Shown one piece after another: positions 36,062 to 44,200 of a DNA stretch of 64,000 nt. Below the pieces are notes generated by a model, which was given only the letters and a program-made list of their open reading frames with translations, made no database searches and was not told the origin of the DNA. How positions within the stretch are numbered: position 1 is the stretch's first letter; each line of letters starts with the position of its first letter. Origin of the DNA: Acetobacter sacchari (GTDB lineage Bacteria; Pseudomonadota; Alphaproteobacteria; Acetobacterales; Acetobacteraceae). The stretch spans positions 113,938 through 177,937 of the forward strand of contig NZ_JAFVMF010000010.1 in assembly GCF_017377715.1 (NCBI RefSeq), in the 5' to 3' direction. A program made the position numbers and the translations under genes.

Positions 36062-36427
36062 GTGCTACCGATCACTCGTTTGTTGTGCGCTCTGGGGATC
36101 ACCGCCGCCGCTGTGGCGTTTTCCCAACCTGCTCTCGCGACCGGGATTAACAGCGGCGTCAGCCAGTTCGCCCCCGCCGTCACGCCTGGCGCCATGCCAA
36201 CCCGCTTCGTGAAACAGGATCTCTCGCTCGAACAGTTGCTCAACGCCGGTTACGAGATTCGCTCCAGCGCCAGCAGTGAAGGCGGCGCCGCATTGATACT
36301 TTTCCGACCGGCCCAGCCGGGCAAGCCCCTGTCATGGATACGGTGCGAGCTGCTCGGAGACGGGAACGGCGCGGTGATGCTCCACGCCAGTCATGCCGTG
36401 ACGTCGGATTGTCGCGGCCTGAACTGA
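36062..36427 (+). CDS. Small secreted protein
   Basis: 121 residues. A signal peptide (LLCALGITAAAVAFSQPALA) predicts export; the mature part has a single pair of cysteines (IRCELL and SDCRGLN) that could form a disulphide. The GTG at 36062 is well placed behind AGGAG; an in-frame start at 36035 is an alternative. No family. Confidence 0.55.
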   Translation: MLPITRLLCALGITAAAVAFSQPALATGINSGVSQFAPAVTPGAMPTRFVKQDLSLEQLLNAGYEIRSSASSEGGAALILFRPAQPGKPLSWIRCELLGDGNGAVMLHASHAVTSDCRGLN

Positions 36428-36472
36428 CCACGGCGTCGCCCCACAATAACGAAACCAGACCCAAGGTATATC

Positions 36473-37111
36473 ATGACCAGCAACAAGAAATCCGCACCGT
36501 CCAAAACTGCCGCACCGAAGACGAAGCCGCCCGTGGATCCCGCGCGCCGTCGCTACACGGAAGATGAGATGGACGAACTGATCGAGAAGGCCTGGCCGGA
36601 TGCGAGGGTCGAGGCGTATCAAAAAACGGAGCGGGAAGGGACGGCCCCTATTGTCGTCGTTCGCGATTACGCGCAGATGCGGCCCCAGACCGCTCGCCTC
36701 GCTCAGGTGCTCGATCAGGTGTTTCCGAACCAGTTCAAGGGCGTCGAACGGGGCGAGTGGCCGCCTCTTTGCGCCGATGACGGAATGATCGACGTGATTT
36801 ACCTCGGCGAGGACTGGATCGTGCAGCTTGGATATGACGGTTACGAGCCGTCGAAGCTGGATTTTGTGAACGCGGCCTGTGATGGCGCAGACCTCAACGA
36901 GGCCTACGAACTCGATTGCGGCGGCTACAGCGACAAGGGATTTGATTCCTACGCAGCGCCTTTCCCACTGACGGATACCGATCGCGCGGACCTGATGGAG
37001 TATCTCCAGCGCAACTTCACCCGTCCGGCCGAGAAGGTGGTTCTCGCCCCCGAAGAGGATCGCTACGCGGAAAAGGGCGATCGGGTTGTCCCGCTGCGTA
37101 AGCCTTCCTGA
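36473..37111 (+). CDS. Hypothetical protein with basic N-terminus
   Basis: 212 residues. A lysine- and proline-rich leader (KKSAPSKTAAPKTKPPVDP) is followed by an acidic globular part. No ribosome site of note and no family recognised. Its 3' end overlaps the convergent NERD gene by about 49 bp. Confidence 0.6.
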   Translation: MTSNKKSAPSKTAAPKTKPPVDPARRRYTEDEMDELIEKAWPDARVEAYQKTEREGTAPIVVVRDYAQMRPQTARLAQVLDQVFPNQFKGVERGEWPPLCADDGMIDVIYLGEDWIVQLGYDGYEPSKLDFVNAACDGADLNEAYELDCGGYSDKGFDSYAAPFPLTDTDRADLMEYLQRNFTRPAEKVVLAPEEDRYAEKGDRVVPLRKPS

Positions 37112-37668
37112 GCGAGCGCTGCTTCTGACAGGCGCGTCCAGGCGCGCCGTATCGGTTCTGCGACGGGCTGGTTGCGTAGAGCGTCCAGCTCCCCCCTGAG
37201 CGTCTCGCTTGTGAACACAGCCCCCGCGAGCTGCGGGGCGATTTCGACATTGCCCGTCAGCACGATCCTGCTCAGAACCTGGATGCCGGGATCAACGTGT
37301 CGGATGGTCGCGTACACCGCTTCGCAGTGGCCGGCGTTCTGGCGGACAGGACTGTAAACCTGCCCTTCCCACCCGCCAGGCAGAGACTGTTTCCAAAAAT
37401 CATCCCGCGGATCCCCACTGATGCGCCCGCGCAGGCGTTTCGTCTCGATCACCATGATCCCGGCGGGAACCATGGCCACGTGATCGATTTGCGTCACTGT
37501 CCCCTGTCGGGTTGGCAGAACGAGATCGTGTCTGCAGGCGAGACCTGAGTCAGCGAGGATCGTACGAACCTCGCTTTCTCCCTTCTGTCCCTGAATGTCG
37601 GCTTTTAGCGCCTGCAGCAGGGCGTATTCTCGCGCCGTAATCGCCGATCCGCGGAAACGTCGTCCCAT
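37063..37668 (-). CDS. NERD (nuclease-related) domain protein
   Basis: 201 residues. GQKGESEVRTIL near residue 27, then QIDHVAMVPAGIMVIETKRL near 60, match the NERD fold, which has the D...E-x-K arrangement of restriction-type nucleases. It may act on DNA, perhaps as a processing or defence protein. It overlaps the convergent gene at its 3' end. Confidence 0.75.
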   Translation of the reverse strand: MGRRFRGSAITAREYALLQALKADIQGQKGESEVRTILADSGLACRHDLVLPTRQGTVTQIDHVAMVPAGIMVIETKRLRGRISGDPRDDFWKQSLPGGWEGQVYSPVRQNAGHCEAVYATIRHVDPGIQVLSRIVLTGNVEIAPQLAGAVFTSETLRGELDALRNQPVAEPIRRAWTRLSEAALAQEGLRSGTTRSPFSA

Positions 37669-37671
37669 AGT

Positions 37672-37968
37672 TCAGTCCGCCTGCGCGGGGGCGGGTTGGG
37701 TCCGCGCCTCACGTTTCCGTCTCCGAGCCGCCATCTGGCGGGCGCGTACGAGTTCGCGATTGCGGGCGTAGTAACGCTGGTGCTTCGACTGGGGGTCGCC
37801 TTTTGTCCGGGGAAAGCGCCTCGACTTGTGTGGCGAGCCGTTCGACGCGATCACGATGTCCTTCAGCCGGTCGATCGCCGAGACGCCGACGGGATCCGGC
37901 GATTGCCGCGCATCGCCGTTTTCAACCGTGTCGTCGTGCGAGACAGGGGCATGTTTGTTCCCGGGCAT
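37672..37968 (-). CDS. Small basic protein
   Basis: 98 residues, with the C-terminal half strongly basic (KHQRYYARNRELVRARQMAA, then RRRKREAR), suggesting nucleic-acid binding. It lies 4 bp before the NERD gene and is probably its operon partner. A copy of the dispersed motif lies 38 bp upstream. Confidence 0.55.
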   Translation of the reverse strand: MPGNKHAPVSHDDTVENGDARQSPDPVGVSAIDRLKDIVIASNGSPHKSRRFPRTKGDPQSKHQRYYARNRELVRARQMAARRRKREARTQPAPAQAD

Positions 37969-38005
37969 ACGGTTCCTCCTTATCCGTTCGCCTTAGAATC
38001 AGATG

Positions 38006-38024
38006 TTCGTATGCGACGGAACAG
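38006..38024 (-). promoter_or_regulatory. Dispersed motif before the NERD operon
   Basis: On the minus strand it reads TGTTCCGTCGCATACGAA, matching the first part of the motif. It stands 38 bp upstream of the start at 37968. Confidence 0.45.
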
Positions 38025-38140
38025 TACCTGATTTTCGATAAGTCGGGTTAGCGGCCGGGGGCGGCGGGGCAGGCCGTCTCGCCTTCGTCGTCTATGGTCG
38101 ACGGGACGCAACCGAATACGGCGTCGGCGACGATCTGGCC

Positions 38141-38440
38141 ATGCGCTTCCCTGCCCTGTCGATCCGATGCGCCTATGCGCCTGAGGAAGCCAACTTCCAG
38201 ATCCACGAGCTGGTGGCGTGGGAGCGGGGGAGGCGGCTATTTACCGCCGATTTCGCTTCCGACTGGGAAGGCATGGTGCTGGACCTGACCGCGCCCCATG
38301 GCGATTGCACCGTCCGGCTTCTCCGTTCCACTCCGGCCAGTGCGATGGCGTGCCGCCATCTCGGGATCCGCCAACAAAATCAATCGCCCTCATCACCGTA
38401 TAGACCGCAATACATCAGACCCCCCATACATATGATGTGA
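38141..38440 (+). CDS. Possible gene fragment
   Basis: The frame reads like protein from about 38072 (GRLAFVVYGRRDATEYGVG...) through FQIHELVAWERGRRLFTADF and on to about 38330, but there is no start codon with a ribosome site at its beginning. It may be the remains of a longer gene. The 3' end overlaps a minus-strand ORF. Function unknown. Confidence 0.3.
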   Translation: MRFPALSIRCAYAPEEANFQIHELVAWERGRRLFTADFASDWEGMVLDLTAPHGDCTVRLLRSTPASAMACRHLGIRQQNQSPSSPYRPQYIRPPIHMM

Positions 38441-38529
38441 AAGGCCACCAGTCCCGCAAATATCGGCCACCACTGATAGCCAATCACTCCGCTTTTCATC
38501 AGGACTCCGATGACTATTGCGCCAATCAT
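38380..38529 (-). CDS. Small membrane protein, possibly 5'-truncated
   Basis: 49 residues with two hydrophobic helices (IGAIVIGVLM and WWPIFAGLVAFHIICMGGLM). The frame continues upstream for about 15 sense codons to a stop beside the perfect inverted repeat at 38577, without a start. This suggests that the gene's beginning was replaced there. Confidence 0.35.
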   Translation of the reverse strand: MIGAIVIGVLMKSGVIGYQWWPIFAGLVAFHIICMGGLMYCGLYGDEGD

Positions 38530-38576
38530 CGTAGTAATGGCAGCAATGATCTGCTTGGTTTTAGCATCATTTCATG

Positions 38577-38624
38577 TTTCCGTCGCATCATGCTTCACCT
38601 TCAGCAAGCATGATGCGACGGAAA
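38577..38624. promoter_or_regulatory. Perfect 19-bp inverted repeat made of two motif copies
   Basis: TTTCCGTCGCATCATGCTT at 38577-38595, a 10-nt spacer, and its exact inverse at 38606-38624. Each arm is a full copy of the dispersed motif, so it would bind a regulator in both directions, or form a hairpin. Confidence 0.65.
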
Positions 38625-38676
38625 ACCCCATGGCGTGGCAAAATGTCGGAGACGCCGGCTCCCGCTGCGCCAGCCC

Positions 38677-38856
38677 CTACAGCGACGTCAGAAATAGCGC
38701 CGCGACAAACATACCGATCGACCACACCAGGGAATCATTACCCAACGTCAGCGTGAACATCACAGCTATCAGAACAAACGCCCCAGTCAACGCTACAGCC
38801 TGCGCATAGCCGCCCCCCTGCCTCTCTTCCTCCCCAGGCTCGCCATCGCCCTTCAT
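38677..38856 (-). CDS. Small two-helix membrane protein
   Basis: 59 residues. A charged N-terminus is followed by hydrophobic stretches AVALTGAFVLIAVMFTLTLG and SIGMFVAALFLTSL. Its ATG overlaps the stop of the gene upstream (ATGA), so they are coupled. No family. Confidence 0.5.
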   Translation of the reverse strand: MKGDGEPGEEERQGGGYAQAVALTGAFVLIAVMFTLTLGNDSLVWSIGMFVAALFLTSL

Positions 38857-39095
38857 GCCGCCTCTTTCTTCGGTTTGTTGCACGCCTCGCAAGGAACGCC
38901 CTGCAGGACATGCGTCTTGTTCCGCCGTTCGAGCCAGTCGCTCGTCCAGCCGCATCTCTTGCAGGTAAACAGCGCGACGCAACTGTTTCCCGCCGCGTAA
39001 ATGCACCCATGGTCCCCAACGTCCACCATGTGCGCGATATGCCCTCGCCGGACGCGTGGCTTGCGGTATCCAAACAGATCTTCCTGTCGCGCCAT
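38853..39095 (-). CDS. Small zinc-ribbon-type protein
   Basis: 80 residues with CKRCGWTSDW and VPCEACNKP, two C-x2-C knuckles of a zinc ribbon. The start at 39095 follows GGGAGAGGG. It is coupled to the membrane gene behind it. Function unknown. Confidence 0.5.
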   Translation of the reverse strand: MARQEDLFGYRKPRVRRGHIAHMVDVGDHGCIYAAGNSCVALFTCKRCGWTSDWLERRNKTHVLQGVPCEACNKPKKEAA

Positions 39096-39547
39096 CTCGC
39101 GTCCCTCTCCCTTCATGGGCCTGAATATGCCGTCTCTACCCGGACACACAGGCCATGGGAGTCTTCTCACCGTCCGTCTTGCGACGAAAAATAACAAACT
39201 ACTCCGGGCGCCCCTTCGGGCGCTCGTGCTTCAATGCTTTTTGGGATCATGATCCTCAGCCTGTAACTCACGGTGACGCCGGGAGAGGGTGTTTTCAGGC
39301 TCTCCAACGCATCGCACACCGGGCACGAAACAGGGTGCGCGCGAGACGGAGCCCGCCACTGGCGTTTCCCGTATCCGCCGTCTCCTTCGGCAAGCATCGT
39401 TGTGTTCGACGGATGCCGCCAGCTTCCCGAAAGGACAGCAACCCGGCAGGCCGGGTTCTCCACTGCGTTACGACCCTGCGGGTGCAATCCTTTCAGCAAC
39501 CCGGCCTTCGGCAGCCGTCACAACGACGCTCACCGAAGGAGACTACC
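39096..39547. other. Gap with a GC-rich hairpin
   Basis: A hairpin CGGGCGCCCCTTCGGGCGCTCG lies at about 39205. No other gene is supported, although open frames run through the stretch. Confidence 0.35.
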
Positions 39548-39715
39548 ATGACGCTTCCGAAAAACGCCCGAAACCTGCTCAACCGTCTCGCGCGCACCCT
39601 GTTCCGCACCCTCAGGAAACTCCACCTCGAGAGCCTGAAGATCACCCTCTCTGTCCCGGCGTTCTTCAAGATCGAAATTACCATCGCCGAGGATCAGGAT
39701 CCCAAAAAACAGTGA
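39548..39715 (+). CDS. Small basic protein
   Basis: 55 residues, starting after GAAGGAGACTACC. The N-terminal half is an amphipathic basic helix (ARNLLNRLARTLFRTLRKL), the rest is strand-like (FFKIEITIAEDQ). It has its own ribosome site and its own terminator, so I take it as real. No family. Confidence 0.55.
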   Translation: MTLPKNARNLLNRLARTLFRTLRKLHLESLKITLSVPAFFKIEITIAEDQDPKKQ

Positions 39716-39721
39716 AACACA

Positions 39722-39752
39722 AAGGGCCACCCTCGCGGGTGGCCCTTCCGCC
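39722..39752 (+). terminator. Strong hairpin terminator
   Basis: AAGGGCCACCC-TCGC-GGGTGGCCCTT, directly after the small gene. The following bases are not T-rich. Confidence 0.6.
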
Positions 39753-40112
39753 ATCCGTATCTACCCAGTCAGCAAACTGCATGTTCGGAACCGCTTGACC
39801 CGTGGGGCGGTGAGCAGGTCATCTGGTTTTTAAGGCCCGCAAGCTCTGGCGTTCAGGCCGGAGATAGGGCTGTTGGCGGTTTCAATCTGGCGTTCCAGAT
39901 CCGCCATACTCCTCACACCCAATCATACGGGCGTCTCCCGGCATGGCCGGGACCGGGCTCTATTCCGCCCTGCGGGCTCCACCGAACCCCCTGCGGGGTT
40001 TCGGCCCATGCGGGTAACGATCCCTGACGCAACAGTTTCCGGACGTTGCCCTGCGCTCACCGCTGTTCTTTCCGTATTGTGTAATGACTTCTTCGTTCGT
40101 CACTAATTAAAG
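39753..40112. other. Gap with hairpins before promoter A
   Basis: Contains the hairpins CCCTGCGGG and CCCCCTGCGGGG and the repeat at 39841. A minus-strand frame of 25 codons (39908 to about 39834) ends in the same PISGL sequence as the window's right edge. No other gene is supported. Confidence 0.35.
39841..39869. repeat. Short repeat shared with the window's right edge
   Basis: AAGCTCTGGCGTTCAGGCC and GGAGATAGGG; the copy at 63904-63932 differs at four places. The CTCCGGC...GCCGGAG part forms a hairpin. Confidence 0.5.
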
Positions 40113-40250
40113 GGCATGCGGAAAAGAAAATCGGAAAGTATTGGTAAATCAACCAATATTATTTGCTTTTTTGTAGTTATTTACTGCGTTTTTTTCTTGC
40201 GTGGCAGGGCGCGACGTACTATCTTTTACTTGTGGACGGGGGGTGGCCCC
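40113..40250 (+). promoter_or_regulatory. Promoter A, twin of the ssb promoter
   Basis: GGGCATGCGGAAAAGAAAA, a T-rich run, then TTGCGT (40197) and TATCTT (40220) with 17 bp between, followed by TTTACTTGTGGACGGG. The same order occurs at 46046-46190. A GGGTGGCCCC hairpin follows the start. Confidence 0.6.
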
Positions 40251-40321
40251 CAGACAAAAACGCCCCGCCCGGTGCCGCGAACACCGAAACGGGGCTGACG
40301 CTGACAGAAAGGACTAATCTC

Positions 40322-41008
40322 ATGTCAAACGCTGCTACCGCTATCGCTCAAGCACACACCGTCGCGCAAGAGAAGAAATCCAACAAGGCCAAAGCCGACG
40401 CCAGCAAGGCCCGCGCCAGTTCCTTCCAGCAGGCCGTTGACCGCAAGAACGCCGCGCCGATCGCAACCATCGAAGCCGCAAAGGCCCTGATCCCTACCGC
40501 CGCACAGATCGCAGCCATCGCGCGCGCCTTCGCCATCGACGAGGCCGACACAGACGAACTCTTCGGAGCCGGGTTCAATTCCGCCATGGACGAAATCAGG
40601 GTCATGGAAAGCGTCCTCGTCTCAACCGTGCAGGGCGAAAAGAACTTCCGCGCCCTCGAAATGCACATGCAGCGCATCGTCGGATCGCGCGTCGCGTCCG
40701 CCTTCGGGCAGGCCCAGTTCTACGAAACACGGCGGCAGGCCGCACGCGAACTCTCTTCCGGCTTCGCTAACGAAGACCGTGACGAAGACCGCATGGGCGT
40801 CGACGGTCAGGCCAACCGCGCCGCAGCCGCCCGCGAATTCGCAGCCCAGCTCGGCATGAAAGCCTATGCCCTCGTCTGCCTCGCAGAAGGCTCCGCCAAG
40901 GCTTACGCCGAATATTTCGGCTCCGAGTGGAAGCCCTACACCCGCGCCAACAGCCGCGCCCTTGATCGGCAGGTGGCCGACGCTCAGGCCGACGCCCTCG
41001 GCTTCTGA
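40322..41008 (+). CDS. Hypothetical protein, alanine-rich
   Basis: 228 residues from the ATG after GAAAGGACT; the longer frame only reads through the promoter. Alanine-rich and helical throughout, with a lysine-rich N-terminus. No family recognised. It is the first gene of an operon with a strong promoter that is a copy of the ssb promoter, so high expression and an early role are plausible. Confidence 0.65.
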   Translation: MSNAATAIAQAHTVAQEKKSNKAKADASKARASSFQQAVDRKNAAPIATIEAAKALIPTAAQIAAIARAFAIDEADTDELFGAGFNSAMDEIRVMESVLVSTVQGEKNFRALEMHMQRIVGSRVASAFGQAQFYETRRQAARELSSGFANEDRDEDRMGVDGQANRAAAAREFAAQLGMKAYALVCLAEGSAKAYAEYFGSEWKPYTRANSRALDRQVADAQADALGF

Positions 41009-41066
41009 AATCCCGAGCGGGTCGCCAACGCGGCCCGCCCCCACACCTCACAGCGGAGCCAGACAC

Positions 41067-41261
41067 ATGGACTCGCCCGCATACCGCAACGGATCGCACG
41101 CCGCATATCTGGAATTGCCCGCGTCCGAAAACCCCTACAACCCGCGCACGCAATTTCACGATCACCACGAATGGGAGCGCGGGCGGCAGCAATACACACC
41201 GCCCGGAGAACCGTCCCGCAGATTCCCGCCTCACCCCGTCAGCCATAAGCGCGAGGGATAA
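41067..41261 (+). CDS. Small Rmf-like protein
   Basis: 64 residues. NGSHAAYLELPASENPYNP and WERGRRQ-like HEWERGRQQY resemble the pattern of ribosome-modulation-factor-like proteins (G...A...G..., NP[YF], W..G). Assignment is weak. Confidence 0.45.
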   Translation: MDSPAYRNGSHAAYLELPASENPYNPRTQFHDHHEWERGRQQYTPPGEPSRRFPPHPVSHKREG

Positions 41262-41264
41262 TTG

Positions 41265-41432
41265 ATGGACGAAGCCTTTCGCGCCTTCATGGCAGGATAC
41301 AAGGCCGGAAAAAATGGGGACGACTTCTCCGAGATCGCAGATCACGTCCCGGACGTTGACTGGCGCGGGTTTTACGACGAATGCGAGGCGGGGTTTCTCC
41401 TCGGCCAGATGGCCCGCGAACGCACAGCGTGA
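41265..41432 (+). CDS. Small hypothetical protein
   Basis: 55 residues, beginning 3 bp behind the Rmf-like gene and so coupled to it. Contains FMAGYKAGKNG and FYDECEAGFLLGQ, related in style to its neighbour. No named family. Confidence 0.5.
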   Translation: MDEAFRAFMAGYKAGKNGDDFSEIADHVPDVDWRGFYDECEAGFLLGQMARERTA

Positions 41433-41461
41433 AAACCGTCGAGACGCGGGGAAATACTTAA

Positions 41462-41734
41462 ATGGCAAAAATACTGAAATGTACTGTTAATGAAGATCAT
41501 TCTTTGAGTTTTTGCGAAGGATGGTCCGAAACTGTCGGGCGAACAAACGACGGGCGCGGTGGCGGGTTTGATATTGTCGATTTATGGAGCAAGGAAACAC
41601 TGAAGCCCGTGGGCAGCAGGATTGTCGCTTATAGCGGCGAGAAAGCAAAGAATGGCGTCTATATCAATTATTGCCCGTGGTGCGGAGCATCTTTGCAAAA
41701 AGAGAAAAGCCCGGCCACGGCTTCTGTCGGCTGA
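41462..41734 (+). CDS. Small zinc-ribbon protein
   Basis: 90 residues; the C-terminal YCPWCGASLQ is a zinc knuckle with a second Cys pair less clear (CTVNEDHSLSFC). Function unknown. Confidence 0.5.
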   Translation: MAKILKCTVNEDHSLSFCEGWSETVGRTNDGRGGGFDIVDLWSKETLKPVGSRIVAYSGEKAKNGVYINYCPWCGASLQKEKSPATASVG

Positions 41735-41760
41735 AAACCCTGTAACCGGAGTACAAAACC

Positions 41761-42024
41761 ATGCGCGCCTATTGCTTCCGCTCAGGAGAAATCGAATTCG
41801 GCGCTTCCATTCCGAATGGAACCTTGCCTATCGGCAGGAGCCGCAGTGAAAAGAAACTCCGCAATATTGTGGAGACCAACGCCCGCCACGCTTATGATGG
41901 CGAGACCTTGCTTGTTCCCGGAATCCCCGAAGCAGATACCGAAGAGGCGGCCCTTGCCGCATGGCGCAGATTTCGCGACCTCGTGGAAATGCGCCTCGAT
42001 GGCCGTAGCGGCTGGCCCGCATAA
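41761..42024 (+). CDS. Host-nuclease-inhibitor-like small protein
   Basis: 87 residues. MRAYCFRSGEIEFG, GTLPIG and ARHAYDGETLLVPGIPEAD look like a family of phage and plasmid proteins annotated as host nuclease inhibitors. I recall this pattern but cannot search. If correct, it would protect linear or entering DNA. Confidence 0.45.
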   Translation: MRAYCFRSGEIEFGASIPNGTLPIGRSRSEKKLRNIVETNARHAYDGETLLVPGIPEADTEEAALAAWRRFRDLVEMRLDGRSGWPA

Positions 42025-42092
42025 ACAGACGATATAAGGAAAACCCGTATTTTTCCCTTTACAGGAACTACGGGAATCCAGTATAGTTTCTT

Positions 42093-42365
42093 ATGGAAAG
42101 CAGGTTCGACCCCGCGAAAGACGCCGCCAACCAGCGAAAGCACAAGCTGTCTCTGGCGTTCGGCGACCGTATCTTCGAGGACGAAAACCACCTGATCCTT
42201 CCCACCATCCGCGTCGAGGATGAAGAAGATCGCTACAAGGTGGTGGGTGTCGTGGATGAGAAACTGTTTACCGGCGTTTTCGTATGGCGCGAAGACTTGC
42301 CCCGCTTCATTTCCGTGAGAAGGAGCAACAACGGTGAAGAAAGAGCATACCATTCTGCCTGCTGA
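42093..42365 (+). CDS. brnT: BrnT-family toxin
   Basis: 90 residues. FDPAKDAANQRKHKLSLAFG at the start and ISVRRSNNGEERAYHSA at the end are the BrnT signature: a RelE-like ribonuclease toxin with the R-S-N-x2-E-R-x2-Y motif. It overlaps the next gene by 32 bp, the layout of a type II toxin-antitoxin pair. Confidence 0.85.
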   Translation: MESRFDPAKDAANQRKHKLSLAFGDRIFEDENHLILPTIRVEDEEDRYKVVGVVDEKLFTGVFVWREDLPRFISVRRSNNGEERAYHSAC

Positions 42366-42612
42366 TCCGGCGGATGACGAAGATCGCGCAGTGTCCATCG
42401 AAGGCATGGAGCGCGGCGAGCGCGCACGACTGATCCGTAAGACCCGCACCGCTCTGGGCCTGTCGCAAGCCGAGTTCGCAAGCCGTTTCCGCGTCCCTGT
42501 CGGCACCTTGCGGGACTGGGAGCAGGCGCGGGCGACCGCCCCGGATTTCGCTGTCGCCTATGTTCGGGTCATAGGACAGCACCCCGATATGGTGGCTCAG
42601 GCAGTCGCCTGA
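42334..42612 (+). CDS. XRE-type antitoxin paired with BrnT
   Basis: 92 residues; a helix-turn-helix LGLSQAEFASRFRVPVGTL occupies residues ~50-70. The classic BrnA antitoxin has a ribbon-helix-helix fold, so this partner is of another type. It probably neutralises BrnT and represses the operon. Confidence 0.8.
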   Translation: MKKEHTILPADPADDEDRAVSIEGMERGERARLIRKTRTALGLSQAEFASRFRVPVGTLRDWEQARATAPDFAVAYVRVIGQHPDMVAQAVA

Positions 42613-42703
42613 CGGACCATCATGACACCGTTATTTTGATCGCCACGGGCGATGCGAGAAGTCCAGAGAACGGGCTGGTCAGAAGCGCGAAAGGCCAAAC
42701 AAA

Positions 42704-43177
42704 ATGACTGCCTACCAGACGACCGGATACGTTCGTTCCTTACGCCCGATTCCAATTGCTCTCGCTATAGGCTTTTGCTTGCACTGGGTTCCAGCGTTTG
42801 CTCAGACAGGTATCTTGCAAACTCTAGGAACCGCCGTGGAGCGCGCATCCCCATACCCCGCTTCCCTGACCAGCGTTCTTTCTCCTGGCGTGGTGCTGGT
42901 CTTTGGCGCCACGAAATATGCAGTCTTTGGGACTGATTCATGTCCGTCCGACCCAATGGATATATCAGGCAGACGGGATTCCGAATGTTTGAAAATGACG
43001 CCCGGCATGGCCAAGTCGGTCATTCTTGTTCCTGTCGGAAGCAAAACACCGCTCCGCGCAGGGGTGGCGATTACCCGGACGGGTCAAGCGATTACCTTGG
43101 AGCTTACCTCGCTACTTTATCCAGACGGGCGCACGCAGAGCTTCACGCCTCCCCTGATTGGGCGGGCTGGCGAGTGA
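42704..43177 (+). CDS. Secreted hypothetical protein
   Basis: 157 residues with a signal peptide (ALAIGFCLHWVPAFA). The mature part has two cysteines (TDSCPSD and SECLKM). No family. The stop shares a base with the next start. Confidence 0.55.
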   Translation: MTAYQTTGYVRSLRPIPIALAIGFCLHWVPAFAQTGILQTLGTAVERASPYPASLTSVLSPGVVLVFGATKYAVFGTDSCPSDPMDISGRRDSECLKMTPGMAKSVILVPVGSKTPLRAGVAITRTGQAITLELTSLLYPDGRTQSFTPPLIGRAGE

Positions 43178-43389
43178 TGGGGGTAACGGGCATGACAAAA
43201 CTGGCGACGCTCAAACAAAGATTAATGGAAAACTGCGAAGTTAGAGGGGAATACGAGCAGGCCGATGCAGATTACACCCTTATCGAAGGCATGATCCGTG
43301 CGCGGACCGAGGTGCATCTTGCCCAGTCCCAACTCTCTCCAAAAGTCGGCGTAACCCAATCCGCCAGACACAAAAGCCAGGCCGGTTAA
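43177..43389 (+). pseudogene. Truncated XRE-type antitoxin
   Basis: 70 residues. DADYTLIEGMIRARTEVHLAQ followed by QLSPKVGVTQSA resembles the start of a HigA-type antitoxin (helix-turn-helix with GVTQSA). The frame then becomes non-homologous and stops in the middle of the DNA-binding helix. No toxin remains beside it. Confidence 0.4.
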
Positions 43390-43504
43390 CAGGACCTGCT
43401 GCGCAGGCAACCATGAACGGCCGAGGCTGCGCCTCGGCGGCTTCTCCGTTCAATATCGCCCCGCTCCTCTTTTGGGTGTCTCTCAGTTCTCAGCCGATAA
43501 GGTG

Positions 43505-44200
43505 GTAAGCGTCCGGCGATGAAACTCGATGATCTAGGCGTGCGGATCTGCATCATGGGGCCGTCTAACAGCGGCAAATCCACGTTGGCGCATGCTATCG
43601 CTCGCTCACAAGAATTGGCAGTCGTCCACCTCGATCAGCTTCACCATCTGCCGCATACCGACTGGACTCCCAGACCGGCAGACGAGTTCGCGGCGCTCCA
43701 TGATCAAGCTATCGAGGGCTCGCGATGGGTGATCGAGGGGAATTACTCCCGGCTTCTCCCGCAGAGACTGGAACGAGCGACGGGGTTCATCCTTCTCGAT
43801 GTTCCTACAACGGTCAGCCTCTATCGTTATGTGCGGCGTTGCTGGTTTAAGCGTGATCGACGCGGCGGTCTTGAAGGCAGTCGCGACAGCGTGAAGTGGG
43901 ACATGATCCGCCATATCACCGTCGCCACACGCGCTAACCGCAGGCGTTATCGACAAATGTTCGAGCACATTGGACTGCCCAAGATTCACATTAGTTCGAC
44001 GTCAGCGCTGGACAATTTTTATCGCTTGAACGGCCTGAGGCGGTAAGCCCCATACATTTTCTCATAGAGATTTTTGTGGGAGAGCCAACCGAACCGAGAC
44101 CGGCAGCTATCCCCCTTCACCTGACTGGCAGCAACTCACCGATCTGGCTTATGGGATACCTCGCGACCATGCCTGTCAGCGTGTCGGGTCCGGACGCTCT
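43505..44200. mobile_element. IS66-derived fragment carrying a kinase gene
   Basis: The left edge is GTAAGCGTCCGG (43505-43516), the same as the first 12 bp of the IS66 element at 21094. At 44177-44198 is a 22-bp sequence identical to the inner right end of that element (25691-25712); only the last three bases (TAC) are missing. Between them is one gene and no transposition gene. No target duplication is visible, so the right end is probably damaged or recombined. Confidence 0.55.
43519..44046 (+). CDS. P-loop kinase of the adenylate-kinase/FlaR-like type
   Basis: 175 residues. The Walker A motif MGPSNSGKSTLAHAI is near residue 14, followed by VHLDQLHHLPHTDW and WVIEGNYSRLLPQRL, typical of small nucleotide-kinase-like proteins annotated as topology-modulation or AAA family. 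Substrate unknown. Its ATG is 14 bp inside the left IS66-like end, so it may be cargo of that fragment. Confidence 0.75.
   Translation: MKLDDLGVRICIMGPSNSGKSTLAHAIARSQELAVVHLDQLHHLPHTDWTPRPADEFAALHDQAIEGSRWVIEGNYSRLLPQRLERATGFILLDVPTTVSLYRYVRRCWFKRDRRGGLEGSRDSVKWDMIRHITVATRANRRRYRQMFEHIGLPKIHISSTSALDNFYRLNGLRR

Noticed and set aside
39841..39869. An IS200/IS605-type end hairpin with guide RNA
   Set aside because: The hairpin looks similar in style, but no TnpA or TnpB gene is present and the flanking frame suggests a gene end.
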